Source of the DNA: Rhizobium grahamii CCGE 502
Lineage (GTDB): Bacteria; Pseudomonadota; Alphaproteobacteria; Rhizobiales; Rhizobiaceae
Assembly: GCF_000298315.2 (NCBI RefSeq)
Contig: NZ_AEYE02000013.1
Coordinates: 124,001 to 188,000 of the forward strand
DNA: 64,000 nucleotides
Direction: 5' to 3'
Shown: positions 1 through 10,668 of the stretch, piece after piece
Layout: the number at the start of each line of letters is the position of its first letter
Numbering within the stretch: position 1 is the stretch's first letter
Notes under the pieces: generated by a model
What the model saw: only the letters and a program-made list of their open reading frames with translations
Databases searched by the model: none
Told to the model about the DNA's origin: nothing
Program-made: the position numbers and the translations under genes

Positions 1-1170
1 CATGATCATTTTCTCGCCCCTCCCCGACAGCGTCGCCTTCAGCGGCCGGAACTGGGCGCGATAGACCTCAAGCTCCTTGTAGCGCTTGCTCGCCTCTTCC
101 TCCGTCAGCCCTACGGTGCCGATTTCCGGCTGCGAGAAAACAGCCGTTGCGATCGTCTCGTGATCCGGCTTGGTTGGGTTGCCCTTGTACTCGGTTTCGA
201 TGAAGCACATCGCCTCGTGGATTGCCACCGGCGTTAGTTGGACCCGGTCGGTGACGTCGCCGAGCGCATATATATTCGGGACGCTGGTACGCGAATATTC
301 GTCGACGACGACTGCACCGCGTTCGTCGGTCTTCACGCCGGCGGTTTCCAGGCCGAGGCCTTCCGTGTTGGGGATGCGTCCAAGCGCCAGCATGACCACA
401 TCGGCCGTCAGCGTACCGTTCTTCAACGTCTCTATGGAAAGTCGCCCCTCCTGCTTCGAGACGCTCTCCAGAGTGTCGTGGCAGAGAATGCGAATGCCCT
501 TCGCGGCCATCGCCTCGTGCAGCCCCTGGCGAAGATCCTGGTCGAAACGCGAAAGGATTTCGGCGCCACGGTAAATCAGCGTCGTTTCGACGCCGAGGCC
601 GTGAAATATATTGGCAAACTCCACTGCGATGTAGCCACCGCCGGCAATGACGATCGCCTTCGGAAGCTCTTCCAGATGAAAAGCCTCGTTGGATGAAATA
701 CAGAACTCATGTCCCGGCAAGGCAGCGTGCGGGTTAGGCCGACCGCCCGTCGCGATTACGATGGTCTTGGCGGTCACCGTCTTGCCGGTATTGACCAGTC
801 GAACCGTATGCGCGTCAACCAGCTCAGCGCGCGTCTCCAGTATCTCGGCGTTAGCGCCAGCGAGGCCCTTCTTGTAGAGCCCTTCCAGACGCGCGATTTC
901 GTTGTCCTTCGCGGCGATAAGTTTCTTCCAATCGAACGAACTCGCACCCACCGTCCAGCCGAAACCGGCGGCGTCCTCGAAATGCTCGTGGAACTGGGCC
1001 GCATAGACAAAGAGTTTTTTGGGCACACAGCCACGGATCACGCAGGTTCCGCCGTAACGGTACTCCTCGGCAATCGCGACCTTGTTACCGAGCGATGCCG
1101 CTACACGGGCGCTTCGCACGCCGCCGGAACCGCCACCAATGACAAAGAGATCGTAATCGTAGGACGTCAT
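1..1170 (-). CDS. gor: Glutathione-disulfide reductase (3' end outside window)
   Basis: This is a cytoplasmic flavoenzyme that reduces oxidised glutathione with NADPH. The protein starts MTSYDYDLFVIGGGSGG, an FAD-binding Rossmann fingerprint, and carries the redox-active disulfide motif GGTCVIRGCVPKKL (CX4C) near residue 45. A second nucleotide-binding segment (IVIAGGGYIAVEFA) lies in the middle, followed by the FAD-binding ALGDVTDRVQLTPVA segment. The 390 codons visible stop at the window edge; the family is about 460 residues long, so roughly the last 70 residues of the dimerisation domain are missing. The ATG at 1170 is preceded by GGAGCTTCTC on the minus strand. It lies downstream of the DUF2059 gene on the same strand but a hairpin terminator separates them, so it probably has its own promoter in the 1171-1230 gap. 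The family assignment is firm. Confidence 0.95.
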   Translation of the reverse strand, partial: MTSYDYDLFVIGGGSGGVRSARVAASLGNKVAIAEEYRYGGTCVIRGCVPKKLFVYAAQFHEHFEDAAGFGWTVGASSFDWKKLIAAKDNEIARLEGLYKKGLAGANAEILETRAELVDAHTVRLVNTGKTVTAKTIVIATGGRPNPHAALPGHEFCISSNEAFHLEELPKAIVIAGGGYIAVEFANIFHGLGVETTLIYRGAEILSRFDQDLRQGLHEAMAAKGIRILCHDTLESVSKQEGRLSIETLKNGTLTADVVMLALGRIPNTEGLGLETAGVKTDERGAVVVDEYSRTSVPNIYALGDVTDRVQLTPVAIHEAMCFIETEYKGNPTKPDHETIATAVFSQPEIGTVGLTEEEASKRYKELEVYRAQFRPLKATLSGRGEKMIM

Positions 1171-1230
1171 GAGAAGCTCCGGAAGGAATCGGCAGGGTGA
1201 AAGTGATATAGTATTGGCTGTACTAAAAAC

Positions 1231-1256
1231 AAAAGCCCGGACGATGCCGGGCTTTC
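1231..1256 (-). terminator. Rho-independent terminator of the DUF2059 gene
   Basis: A nine-base stem (AAAGCCCGG / CCGGGCTTT) with a six-base loop is followed on the minus strand by TTTTGTTTTT. It lies directly behind the DUF2059 stop codon and ahead of gor, and so separates the two genes transcriptionally. Confidence 0.85.
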
Positions 1257-1275
1257 GATCTCTTACAGGTACAGC

Positions 1276-1872
1276 TTACGGCTTCGGCTTCGGGGCCGGC
1301 GCGGCGGGCTTCGGTGCCGTCGTTGCGGCCGGGTTGGCCGGATCGGCGGCCGGCGGCGGAGCCTTGATGACCTTGGCAAGCTCGGTGCTGGTCTGCTTCT
1401 GCAGATCACGGGAGATACCCTGTGCCCAGATATCAGCCGCCTTCACGGTTTCGCGAGATGCGATCGGGCCATCCTTCAGAAGCTTCTTGCCGACTTCCGA
1501 GTTGTAGAAATCGGCAATTGCGTTGAGTTCTTCGACCGAGAATGCCTTGGCATAGGTCAGAGCGGCTTCCTTTTCGAGATCGGCGCGACGCGGTGCAAGT
1601 GCCAGCGCCTGCTTATCGACCTCAGCCGTGATGGCATCCTGGTAGTTCGGAGAATCCTGGATCAGGTCGGCCTTCAGGCGCTCGGCGAGGCCCGGTAGGA
1701 TGTTGTCGAACTGCACAGTTGCACCGATCGCGTCGATAGCGGCGCGGGCTGCCTTCAGCTGCTCCGGAGATGCTTCCTGCGCGTGTGCGACAGAGCCGAA
1801 TGCAACGCCCGAAAGAATAACGGTCGCAGCAGCAAAACGGCCAAGACCTGCAAATTTAATCATGAGTTTCAA
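1276..1872 (-). CDS. DUF2059 domain-containing exported protein
   Basis: A 198-residue protein with a signal peptide (MKLMIKFAGLGRFAAATVIL, predicted cleavage after VAHA near residue 31), so it is probably periplasmic. The central helical part contains the DUF2059 signature region around YAKAFSVEELNAIADFYNSE, where a residue pattern typical of this domain ends in SEVGKKLL. The C-terminal 40 residues are a low-complexity Ala/Pro/Lys tail. An alternative start is the internal ATG at 1863 (MIKFAG), which would still give a signal peptide. It lies 8 bases downstream of rpiA on the same strand and is probably co-transcribed with it. The molecular function of the domain is not known to me. Confidence 0.85.
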   Translation of the reverse strand: MKLMIKFAGLGRFAAATVILSGVAFGSVAHAQEASPEQLKAARAAIDAIGATVQFDNILPGLAERLKADLIQDSPNYQDAITAEVDKQALALAPRRADLEKEAALTYAKAFSVEELNAIADFYNSEVGKKLLKDGPIASRETVKAADIWAQGISRDLQKQTSTELAKVIKAPPPAADPANPAATTAPKPAAPAPKPKP

Positions 1873-1880
1873 TGCTCCTG

Positions 1881-2579
1881 TTACCTGTTCGCCCGCAGCG
1901 TGCGTGCACCTGCTGGACCAGCAATGATCGCAAGTGCCGCCATATTGAGAAAGAGCCCGTGTTCAACGACTCCGGGTATTGAATTCAGCTCGTTTGAAAG
2001 CGCCTCTGCATCAGGAATGCGGCCAAAAGATGCATCGATGATGTAGTGGCCGCCGTCCGTCATGAAGTCTTCGCTACCGGATTGGCGCAGCGCCAAGCCG
2101 CCGCTCAATCCCAATTTCGAGGCCTTTTTTTCAATTGCCATACGCGTCGACACGAGTCCGAACGGATTGACCTCGATCGGCAACGGAAATGCGCCGAGCG
2201 TCTCGACCAGTTTGCTTTCGTCGGCAATAACGATCATGCGCTGAGATGCGGCGGCCACAATCTTCTCGCGCAACAACGCACCGCCGCCGCCCTTGATGAG
2301 TGTCAGGTCGGAATCGACCTCGTCCGCGCCATCGATCGTTAGATCGAGTTCCGGCAACTCATCGAGCGACTTCAGCGGAACGCCGAGCTCGACGCAAAGC
2401 CTAGCCGTGCGTTCCGAAGTTGGTACACCTTCGACCTTGAAGCCGGTGGCAACCTTTTCCGCGAGTAGCCGAACAAACTCCTCGGCAGTGCTTCCCGTTC
2501 CGATTCCAAGCCGCATGCCGTATTCGACATGAGCAAGTGCGGCCTCAGCGGCCTTGATCTTCATTTCGCGGGCATCCAT
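1881..2579 (-). CDS. rpiA: Ribose-5-phosphate isomerase A
   Basis: This enzyme interconverts ribose 5-phosphate and ribulose 5-phosphate in the non-oxidative pentose phosphate pathway. The 232-residue protein shows the RpiA phosphate-binding loop ([13 protein letters not shown]-like, here [14 protein letters not shown]), the [19 protein letters not shown] segment with the active-site aspartates, and [14 protein letters not shown], all characteristic of the family. The reading frame stays open to 2657, but the extra 26 residues are not RpiA-like and the ATG at 2579 ([21 protein letters not shown]-type start, 21 residues shown as its first part [16 protein letters not shown]) gives the normal length. 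It is divergent from gph, with a 190-base shared promoter region, and lies upstream of the DUF2059 gene. Confidence 0.95.
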   Translation of the reverse strand: MDAREMKIKAAEAALAHVEYGMRLGIGTGSTAEEFVRLLAEKVATGFKVEGVPTSERTARLCVELGVPLKSLDELPELDLTIDGADEVDSDLTLIKGGGGALLREKIVAAASQRMIVIADESKLVETLGAFPLPIEVNPFGLVSTRMAIEKKASKLGLSGGLALRQSGSEDFMTDGGHYIIDASFGRIPDAEALSNELNSIPGVVEHGLFLNMAALAIIAGPAGARTLRANR

Positions 2580-2769
2580 GCGCCGCTGACTCCGATTATT
2601 GCGTTGGATGTGCTGTTTACACGGCTCGCTTGCCAAACGAAAGCCAAAATAGCGCAATGATTTTCGAAAAGCCGTGGGTAATACAACTCGTCGACTTTGC
2701 CGCGAAACGTTGCTTTTCCCGCCCTCATCACCTACTGCCTGATGACATCATTTCCGAAAGGCGCAATCT

Positions 2770-3477
2770 TTGACCCCTGTCCTAGTTGTATTCGATCTCG
2801 ACGGAACACTGCTCGACACTCACGCCGATCTTGTCGAAAGCCTGAATTATACGATCGCCGCAATCGATGTGGCGCCGGTGAGCTACGATGATCTGACGCA
2901 TCTCGTCGGTCACGGCGCCAAGGTCATGATCGAGCGGGCGTGCAGCTTGCGGGGACATCCGTTGTCACAAGAGCAGCTTCCCGCCCTCCTTGACCGCTTC
3001 ATCGCGCACTACACAGATAACATGCCGGGACATACAGCTCCTTATCCCGGTCTTGTCGAGGCGATGGATCAATTGAAGAGCGCCGGCTGCAAGCTTGCCG
3101 TTTGCACCAACAAGCTCGAAGGCCTGGCACGCAGCCTGATCGAGAAACTTGAGCTTACCCACTACTTCGACGCAATTACCGGCGGAGATACCTTCACGGT
3201 CAGAAAGCCGGACGCCCAGCATCTCCTCGGAACGATCGAGCGCGCTGGCGGTGATGTCCGCAATTCCGTCATGATCGGCGATAGCATCAACGACATTCTT
3301 GTCGCGCGAAATGCTGGTGTTCCCTCGATCGCGGTACCGTTCGGCTATTCCGACGCGCCCGTCGAGACCCTTGGACCAAACCGCGTGATCACGCACTTCA
3401 AGGAACTTACGCCAGCGCTCATCGACGAGCTGATCATGGATTTCACTGCTGCGACGCCGACGGCTGCGGCCGGCTGA
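2770..3477 (+). CDS. gph: Phosphoglycolate phosphatase
   Basis: A 235-residue HAD-superfamily phosphatase that dephosphorylates 2-phosphoglycolate formed during DNA repair or oxygenase side reactions. HAD motif I is VVFDLDGTLLDT at residues 6-17, motif II is AVCTNK in the middle, and motif IV is MIGDSINDI near residue 170. The start is a TTG at 2770 preceded by GAAAGGCG; no ATG fits the family start. The gene is monocistronic: rpiA is divergent upstream and a bidirectional hairpin terminator follows 10 bases after the stop. Other HAD phosphatases cannot be wholly excluded, but the length and cap region fit Gph. Confidence 0.9.
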   Translation: MTPVLVVFDLDGTLLDTHADLVESLNYTIAAIDVAPVSYDDLTHLVGHGAKVMIERACSLRGHPLSQEQLPALLDRFIAHYTDNMPGHTAPYPGLVEAMDQLKSAGCKLAVCTNKLEGLARSLIEKLELTHYFDAITGGDTFTVRKPDAQHLLGTIERAGGDVRNSVMIGDSINDILVARNAGVPSIAVPFGYSDAPVETLGPNRVITHFKELTPALIDELIMDFTAATPTAAAG

Positions 3478-3485
3478 CACGAACG

Positions 3486-3515
3486 AAAAAGGCGGCTCAA
3501 CGGCCGCCTTTTCTT
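3486..3515. terminator. Bidirectional terminator between gph and the L,D-transpeptidase
   Basis: AAAGGCGGC and GCCGCCTTT pair around a short loop. The stem is followed by TTTTCTT on the plus strand and by TTTTTCGTT on the minus strand, so it can stop both converging transcripts. Confidence 0.8.
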
Positions 3516-3533
3516 ATCATGCGCTTAGCGCGA

Positions 3534-5432
3534 TCATATCTGCGCGCCACGTGCCTTCGTCGTGGCGTCGAATGCCTTCTGCACGTAAGCGTCGCGACCG
3601 TAGACATCGTCGAAATACTGCACGACGCCATCCTTATTCGGCCAGGCCGTGAAGTAAGCGACGTATACCGGTATCTTCTGCGGAACCTGCAGAGCGTGGT
3701 TCTTGCCGGTAGCAATTTCCTTACCGATCTGATCCGCCGACGTGTTCAGTACCGCCGCCGCCATCGCACGCGGTTCGGCGAGACGGACGCAACCGTGGCT
3801 GAGCGCGCGCATGTCCCGCTTGAAGAAGCTCTTCGAGGGCGTGTCATGCATGTAGATCGCATGCGCGTTCGGGAAAAGGATCTTGAGCTCGCCAAGCGCA
3901 TTGTCGTCGCTAGGCGGCTGGCGCACCGAGACGTTGGTTGTCGAGCCGTACCAATCGACGCTGGACGACGCTACAGCGCGGCCACCAACAGTTACCTCGT
4001 AGCCCATCCGGTCCAAATAACTCGGGTCCGAGCGCAGACGCGGCAGCATTTCGTTGATGATGATAGACTGCGGCACGCCCCAGAACGGGTTGAACTCGAC
4101 CGTTTCGATCTGATCCTGGAAGAAGAACGTCTGGTGGGACGGCTGACCGATCACCACGCGCATCGACAACTGCTCCTTGTTGTCGTTGTGGTAGTAAACC
4201 ATGTAGGCCGGCTGGTTGATAAAGACGTAGCGCGAGCCGAGATCGCTAGGCAGCCAACGCGCCTGCTCCATGGCGACGATCAACTTCTCGATCTTCGAAG
4301 CGTTACTGTCGCCACCGGTCATGATACGAACCGTGGCCTGGCCAACGACGCCGTCGGGCTTAAGCCCATGCTCCTTTTGGAAACCTTCGACAAGCGCGAC
4401 GATCTCCGCTGAATATTCGGTGCTGCCGGTATATGCGGCAAGTGTTGCCGCATGCTCGGCCTTCAGCGCTGCCGAACCGTGCTTGTCAATCGCCTTCACG
4501 ATATTCGGGATTTCGGAAGAGTTGTCGCCTGGGCGAAGCAATCCGTTCAGAGCGATGTCGATGCGGTCGTCGCCTGCGCCTTCCGCCTGCAGCTTCGCCA
4601 ATTCACTTTCGAGTGCGACAAACTGCGGACCATCCGGCGTCCGGCTTTTGAGATAAGCAGCCGCATCCGGGCTCATGCGGGCAAGCTTGAGGACCGGGGC
4701 AAGGTTCACATCCTTGCGCTTGAAGTCATGGTAGCCGGAGAGCTTGTTTGGATCGACGCGACCGCGAAGGGTATCCTGCACATAGGCAAGAACTTTGGCC
4801 GAAAGCTCTAACTCGAATTGGGTCAGTGCACGATCGCGAATGGCAGGGTCCGGATTGGTGGGGTCTTCGGTCGGCACCTGGACGGCATAGTCGGCCGGAT
4901 CGAGACCAACCGACGCGGCATTCGACAACACGTCCATCGCTGCCTTGGCGCGATCGTTGACGTCCGTCCCGGTGAGCCAGACCAGCGGGTTCTTGATGTC
5001 GCCGTAGTAGGCCTCAAGCGCTTTGGCGACCTCGACGGGAGCGCGCACCTTTGCCTCGATCAGGAAGCGGCGCTGCACCGACGGCATGGTCTCGGTCGCA
5101 GCCGAAGCGTCGGCAACTGCACCGGTGACGACAGGATCGGTAAACTTGCCGGTATCGACGAAGCGCATCGCGTCGGGCTGGTAGGTGTAGTAGCGCGGGC
5201 TGGAAACCTTCGGCAGCGGCGTATCTGGAGCGGACTGAAGGTACGAAGGAACGGACGCTCTCGGATTGACAATCGTGCCCTGGTTCCGAGCGCGATCCCC
5301 GCGGATCATATCCATCAGCGTGTAGGCGTTCGCTGGCCCGACGCCCATCACGGCCATACCGCAGGAAAGCGCGAGTGCGGAAACCGCACCTTTCAAAAGG
5401 AATGTCATGCTTTTATCCAGTCCCAGTGTCAT
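3534..5432 (-). CDS. L,D-transpeptidase with peptidoglycan-binding domain (YcbB-like)
   Basis: A 632-residue exported enzyme expected to form 3-3 cross-links in peptidoglycan or to attach proteins to it. A signal peptide (hydrophobic core LLKGAVSALALSCGMAVMG, cleavage after ANA) is followed by a long N-terminal region, a PG_binding_1-like repeat (VEGFQKEHGLKPDGVVGQA) and a C-terminal YkuD catalytic domain. The catalytic motif is HDTPSKSFF...RALSHGCVRL, with the nucleophile cysteine at about residue 548. The frame is open to 5537, but the added residues precede a normal signal peptide and look non-coding; ATGs at 5432 or 5408 are the credible starts. The size and domain order resemble the large YcbB/LdtD group rather than short YkuD proteins. 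Confidence 0.92.
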   Translation of the reverse strand: MTLGLDKSMTFLLKGAVSALALSCGMAVMGVGPANAYTLMDMIRGDRARNQGTIVNPRASVPSYLQSAPDTPLPKVSSPRYYTYQPDAMRFVDTGKFTDPVVTGAVADASAATETMPSVQRRFLIEAKVRAPVEVAKALEAYYGDIKNPLVWLTGTDVNDRAKAAMDVLSNAASVGLDPADYAVQVPTEDPTNPDPAIRDRALTQFELELSAKVLAYVQDTLRGRVDPNKLSGYHDFKRKDVNLAPVLKLARMSPDAAAYLKSRTPDGPQFVALESELAKLQAEGAGDDRIDIALNGLLRPGDNSSEIPNIVKAIDKHGSAALKAEHAATLAAYTGSTEYSAEIVALVEGFQKEHGLKPDGVVGQATVRIMTGGDSNASKIEKLIVAMEQARWLPSDLGSRYVFINQPAYMVYYHNDNKEQLSMRVVIGQPSHQTFFFQDQIETVEFNPFWGVPQSIIINEMLPRLRSDPSYLDRMGYEVTVGGRAVASSSVDWYGSTTNVSVRQPPSDDNALGELKILFPNAHAIYMHDTPSKSFFKRDMRALSHGCVRLAEPRAMAAAVLNTSADQIGKEIATGKNHALQVPQKIPVYVAYFTAWPNKDGVVQYFDDVYGRDAYVQKAFDATTKARGAQI

Positions 5433-5807
5433 GCTGTCTTCAAAATAACGGGCGCGGCCCGCCTCAGAACTCGTTTTATCCGGCACGAGCGTCACATGGC
5501 AGAAAGCGGTCGAAGCCGCCAGCCTGCGCCTACTCAACTCAAAGTAACGCGAATAACGCCAACGTCAGCCTTCAGTTCACACAAAATTCTGAAATTATTG
5601 GTTAATTTTTTACTTTATTTTCGCCTTTAGACACAGTGGCCAAAAAGACGCTGAATGATAAAAATTCAGCCGTGTCTAAAAGATCACTGACCCCCATGAA
5701 TAACATGAACCGCCAATTCATGTTTCTTTCCAGAACGGTTTTCTTCGGCCCGTTTCGGACCTATAAGACCGCATCTCTGAGAGGCACCGCGACAGAAAGG
5801 CATGGCC
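5433..5807. other. Intergenic region between the L,D-transpeptidase gene and fumC
   Basis: These 375 bases separate two divergent genes and should hold both promoters. An AT-rich tract lies at about 5575-5625. A perfect inverted repeat GCTGAAT-N7-ATTCAGC occupies 5650-5670, flanked by AGACAC and GTGTCT. It has no T run, so an operator or mRNA leader hairpin is more likely than a terminator. No convincing gene is seen. Confidence 0.5.
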
Positions 5808-7199
5808 ATGACCTCCACCCGTACCGAGACAGATACGTTCGGCCCGATCGAAGTCCAGAATGACAGATATTGGGGCGCGCAAGCGCAGCGTTCCCTTGGC
5901 AATTTCAAGATCGGCTGGGAGAAGCAACCACTTTCGATCGTCCGCGCACTCGGTATCGTCAAGCAGGCCGCTGCACGCGCGAATATGACACTCGGACAAC
6001 TCAATCCGGACGTCGGCAACGCCATTGTCGATGCGGCACAGGAAGTCATCGACGGCAAGCTCGACGACCACTTCCCCCTCGTCGTCTGGCAGACTGGCTC
6101 CGGCACGCAGTCGAACATGAATGCCAACGAAGTAATCTCCAATCGAGCCATCGAAATGCTCGGCGGTGTAATGGGCTCCAAGAAGCCGGTGCATCCAAAC
6201 GATCACGTGAATATGAGCCAGTCGTCGAACGATACCTATCCGACGGCAATGCACATCGCCTGCGCGGAACAGATCGTGCGTCAGCTGCTGCCGAGCCTGA
6301 AGCATCTTCACGCTGCGCTCGACATGAAGGTCACCGAATTCAGCCACATCATCAAGATCGGCCGCACACATACGCAGGATGCAACGCCGTTGACCCTTGG
6401 TCAGGAATTCTCCGGTTACGCGGCCCAGGTTGGCTCCGCAATCAAGCGCATTGAACTGACCCTGCCCGGCCTCTGCGAACTCGCTCAGGGTGGCACCGCC
6501 GTCGGTACCGGCCTCAACGCGCCAATCGGCTTTGCCGAGAAAGTCGCCGACGAAATTGCCGAAATTACTGGCCTTCCTTTCGTGACGGCCCCGAATAAGT
6601 TCGAAGCGCTGGCGGCACATGACTCCATGGTGTTCAGCCACGGCGCCATCAATGCGGCCGCGGCGGCGCTCTTCAAGATCGCCAATGACATCCGCCTACT
6701 CGGTTCCGGCCCGCGCGCCGGCCTCGGTGAACTCGCCCTGCCGGAAAACGAGCCCGGCTCCTCCATCATGCCGGGCAAGGTCAACCCGACGCAGTGCGAA
6801 GCGCTGACCCAAGTCTGCGTGCACATCTTCGGCAACAATGCGGCGCTCACCTTTGCCGACAGCCAGGGCCACTTCGAGCTCAACGTCTACAACCCGATGA
6901 TGGCCTACAATTTCCTCCAGTCGGTGCAGCTACTCGGCGACGCTGCCGTCTCCTTCACCGACAACTGCGTCGTCGGCATCGAGGCACGCGAGGACAACAT
7001 CAAGGCGGGGCTCGAACGCTCGCTGATGTTGGTCACGGCACTCGCTCCGAAAATCGGCTACGACAACGCCGCAAAGATCGCCAAGACGGCGCACAAGAAC
7101 GGCACCACCCTGAAAGAGGAAGCCTTGGCGAGCGGCCTCGTCACCGTCGAGGAATACGACATGATCGTTCGCCCCGAGACAATGATCGGCCCCAAGTGA
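5808..7199 (+). CDS. fumC: Class II fumarate hydratase
   Basis: This is the iron-independent, oxygen-stable fumarase of the TCA cycle, converting fumarate to malate as a homotetramer. The 463-residue protein starts [16 protein letters not shown] and contains the superfamily signature [15 protein letters not shown] as well as [14 protein letters not shown] and [14 protein letters not shown], which build the active site at subunit interfaces. Two ATGs six bases apart are possible (5802 and 5808); the AGAAAGG ribosome site sits one base from the first and seven from the second, which favours 5808. A terminator follows the gene. A class I fumarase gene starts only 160 bases downstream. Confidence 0.97.
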   Translation: MTSTRTETDTFGPIEVQNDRYWGAQAQRSLGNFKIGWEKQPLSIVRALGIVKQAAARANMTLGQLNPDVGNAIVDAAQEVIDGKLDDHFPLVVWQTGSGTQSNMNANEVISNRAIEMLGGVMGSKKPVHPNDHVNMSQSSNDTYPTAMHIACAEQIVRQLLPSLKHLHAALDMKVTEFSHIIKIGRTHTQDATPLTLGQEFSGYAAQVGSAIKRIELTLPGLCELAQGGTAVGTGLNAPIGFAEKVADEIAEITGLPFVTAPNKFEALAAHDSMVFSHGAINAAAAALFKIANDIRLLGSGPRAGLGELALPENEPGSSIMPGKVNPTQCEALTQVCVHIFGNNAALTFADSQGHFELNVYNPMMAYNFLQSVQLLGDAAVSFTDNCVVGIEAREDNIKAGLERSLMLVTALAPKIGYDNAAKIAKTAHKNGTTLKEEALASGLVTVEEYDMIVRPETMIGPK

Positions 7200-7228
7200 A
7201 TCCGCCATCCGGCCCGATCGAGCAGCTG

Positions 7229-7256
7229 ACACCGTCGCCCGCGCGGCGGTGTTTTT
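7229..7256 (+). terminator. Terminator of fumC
   Basis: ACACCG and CGGTGT form the base of a GC-rich stem (inner CGC/GCG pairs), followed by TTTTT at 7252-7256. It lies 30 bases after the fumC stop codon. Confidence 0.85.
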
Positions 7257-7358
7257 GCGAATTTTCATGACTAAAACAGACAGGTTTTAGAATTATTGCA
7301 ATTGCGAAGGCGCCCGAATAGACCATCTGCGATTTCGGTCCGCATGAAAGGTCCTTCG

Positions 7359-8966
<1,608 letters not shown>

Positions 8967-8972
8967 TGGACC

Positions 8973-9170
8973 TCAATGGACCGCCGCGGTCGTCGCATGG
9001 TCGACCGCGGTGGCTTTGGCAGCGCCGACGGTCTCCTCCACACTCACGCTGGCAAGAATCTCTTTGTGGAATATGCCATCGAAGAAGCCATTCTGCTGGA
9101 TCAAGGCGAGTGAGCCGGCAATGACTGCGCTGACGAGGATGATGGGCGAAGTGTGACGAGACGTTTCCAT
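8973..9170 (-). CDS. Small hypothetical membrane protein
   Basis: A 65-residue ORF starting METSRHTSPIILVSAVIAGS, with one hydrophobic stretch (about residues 9-25) suggesting a single membrane anchor or uncleaved signal, and an Ala/Val-rich tail. A purine-rich GGAAAGCATGAGATC precedes the ATG. It ends 6 bases from the stop of the fumarase gene and is convergent with it. A plus-strand terminator-like hairpin at 9292-9318 implies that fumarase transcripts may run antisense through this ORF, which lowers confidence. I do not recognise the family. Confidence 0.45.
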   Translation of the reverse strand: METSRHTSPIILVSAVIAGSLALIQQNGFFDGIFHKEILASVSVEETVGAAKATAVDHATTAAVH

Positions 9171-9522
9171 GATCTCATGCTTTCCGTTGGAGCCGTACCG
9201 CTCGTTGGAAGGAATGTGCACCCTCTTGCCGATGCGCGATAGAGCGACCAATCGCGACCGACTGTCAACGAATTGGAAGCGGTCGAAAGATCAACCAAAA
9301 CGGTTGGTTGGATTTTTTAATTTTTGTTACTCGCCTTTAAGGCGAGGCAATTGTCACGTTCTTCTAAATTCTCGAATAAAAATCAACGCGATAAACATAG
9401 AAACGTGAAGGATGGCCAGATTTCGCATGTAATCATTGGTATATCCACCCTTAATCATTTCCCAATATTTGTAGTTTAAGCAATTAAAGACTGCATTAAA
9501 CATTCAATTGAGGAGTAGTCGC
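9171..9522. other. AT-rich intergenic region before the GGDEF gene
   Basis: These 352 bases contain a plus-strand terminator-like hairpin (9292-9318), a nearly perfect palindrome CTCGCC-TTTAA-GGCGAG at 9330-9346, and an AT-rich stretch to the next gene that should hold the diguanylate cyclase promoter. The ribosome site TTGAGGAG lies just before 9523. No gene is seen. Confidence 0.5.
9292..9318 (+). terminator. Terminator-like hairpin on the plus strand
   Basis: CAACCAA (9292-9298) pairs with TTGGTTG (9304-9310) around AACGG, followed by GATTTTTT and further T-rich sequence. The nearest plus-strand gene is the class I fumarase, whose stop is 320 bases upstream, so it may end an unusually long 3' UTR. 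Confidence 0.6.
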
Positions 9523-10593
9523 ATGACGACGGCCGCGGCGCCAACGAGGGCGCAGGTTCCCGATGTGGCAGGTCAGATCACATTCGCGATGCGCTCCATG
9601 GGCGTTGCGCCGATCCCCCGCAATTACGAGCTCTTCTACGAGGCCTATATCGGCTCCAACCCGGCGCTGACACGGGATCTCGCCGCACTCGGCAGTCAGG
9701 CCTCCCAGGAGGAACTGGACGCTCTCGGTGCACAATATTTTGCGCACAACCCATCCCGTGTGTTCGACGACGTTCATGGCCGCATCGCCGCCGAGTTGGA
9801 GACGTTGCTCCGCGTCCTGCGCCAGGAGCAGACATCTCTCGAGAGCTACAACAAGCTGCTTGGCGAAACCTACAAGCGGATCAGCTCGAAAAACCATACG
9901 AGTGTAGAGCTCATCGAAAACGCCCTTACCTTGCTGACCGAAGCAACTGGCGACACGATGGCCCACGGTGAACGCACGGTCGAGAACGTCGTCCAGCGCT
10001 CGCAGGAAATGGACCAGGTTCGCAAGGAACTCGACGAGTATAAGCGTATCGCCAATACCGACTCCCTGACGCGCCTGTCGAACCGCCGCGCCTTCGATGA
10101 CCGCCTTGCCGGGGTCTTCAACAATCCCGCCATGCGCCCTGTCACCGCGCTGGTGCTCGCCGACATCGACAATTTCAAGAAGATCAACGATACCTATGGT
10201 CACCCTGTCGGTGACAAGATCCTCGCGACCGTCGCTTCGGTCATCCGTGCCAATGTCCGCCGCGACGTTTTCGTCGCCCGCACCGGCGGCGAGGAATTCG
10301 CGCTCATCATCGAGGGCAACACCGCCGAGGAAGTCATGAGCGCGGCCGAGCGCATCCGTCGCACACTGGAAACAACCCCTTTCACAAACTCGCGTACGAG
10401 GATCAACTACGGGCCAGTGACGGTATCGGTCGGCGTCTGCATGGCCTCCCATGCTGAAGACGCCGGCGAGCTATACCATAAGGCCGACGTGGCGCTTTAC
10501 GGCGCCAAGAATTCCGGCCGCAACTGCAGCGTCCTTTTCGAAGACGGTATGCAGAAAGACTTCACGAAGAGCTGGCTGATCTACAAGGGCTGA
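9523..10593 (+). CDS. Diguanylate cyclase (GGDEF domain)
   Basis: A 356-residue cytoplasmic protein with no membrane segments. The N-terminal 190 residues are helical and end in a probable coiled coil (EMDQVRKELDEYKRIANTD), leading into a GGDEF domain that starts at DSLTRLSNRRAFDDRL. The active-site motif is GGEEF at residues 255-259, an active variant of the signature, and the metal-binding aspartate is in LADIDNFKKINDTYGH. It should make c-di-GMP from two GTP. At the I-site position the sequence reads RRDV rather than RxxD, so the usual allosteric product inhibition may be absent. The start at 9523 follows GAGGAG; the frame extends five codons further to a TTG without support. Confidence 0.92.
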   Translation: MTTAAAPTRAQVPDVAGQITFAMRSMGVAPIPRNYELFYEAYIGSNPALTRDLAALGSQASQEELDALGAQYFAHNPSRVFDDVHGRIAAELETLLRVLRQEQTSLESYNKLLGETYKRISSKNHTSVELIENALTLLTEATGDTMAHGERTVENVVQRSQEMDQVRKELDEYKRIANTDSLTRLSNRRAFDDRLAGVFNNPAMRPVTALVLADIDNFKKINDTYGHPVGDKILATVASVIRANVRRDVFVARTGGEEFALIIEGNTAEEVMSAAERIRRTLETTPFTNSRTRINYGPVTVSVGVCMASHAEDAGELYHKADVALYGAKNSGRNCSVLFEDGMQKDFTKSWLIYKG

Positions 10594-10668
10594 CCTCGGC
10601 ACCTGGCAGCCTGGGCAGCCTTCACTCGCAACGTTCGTGAGACTGCCGCAAGCGCGAAAGCTCTGACG

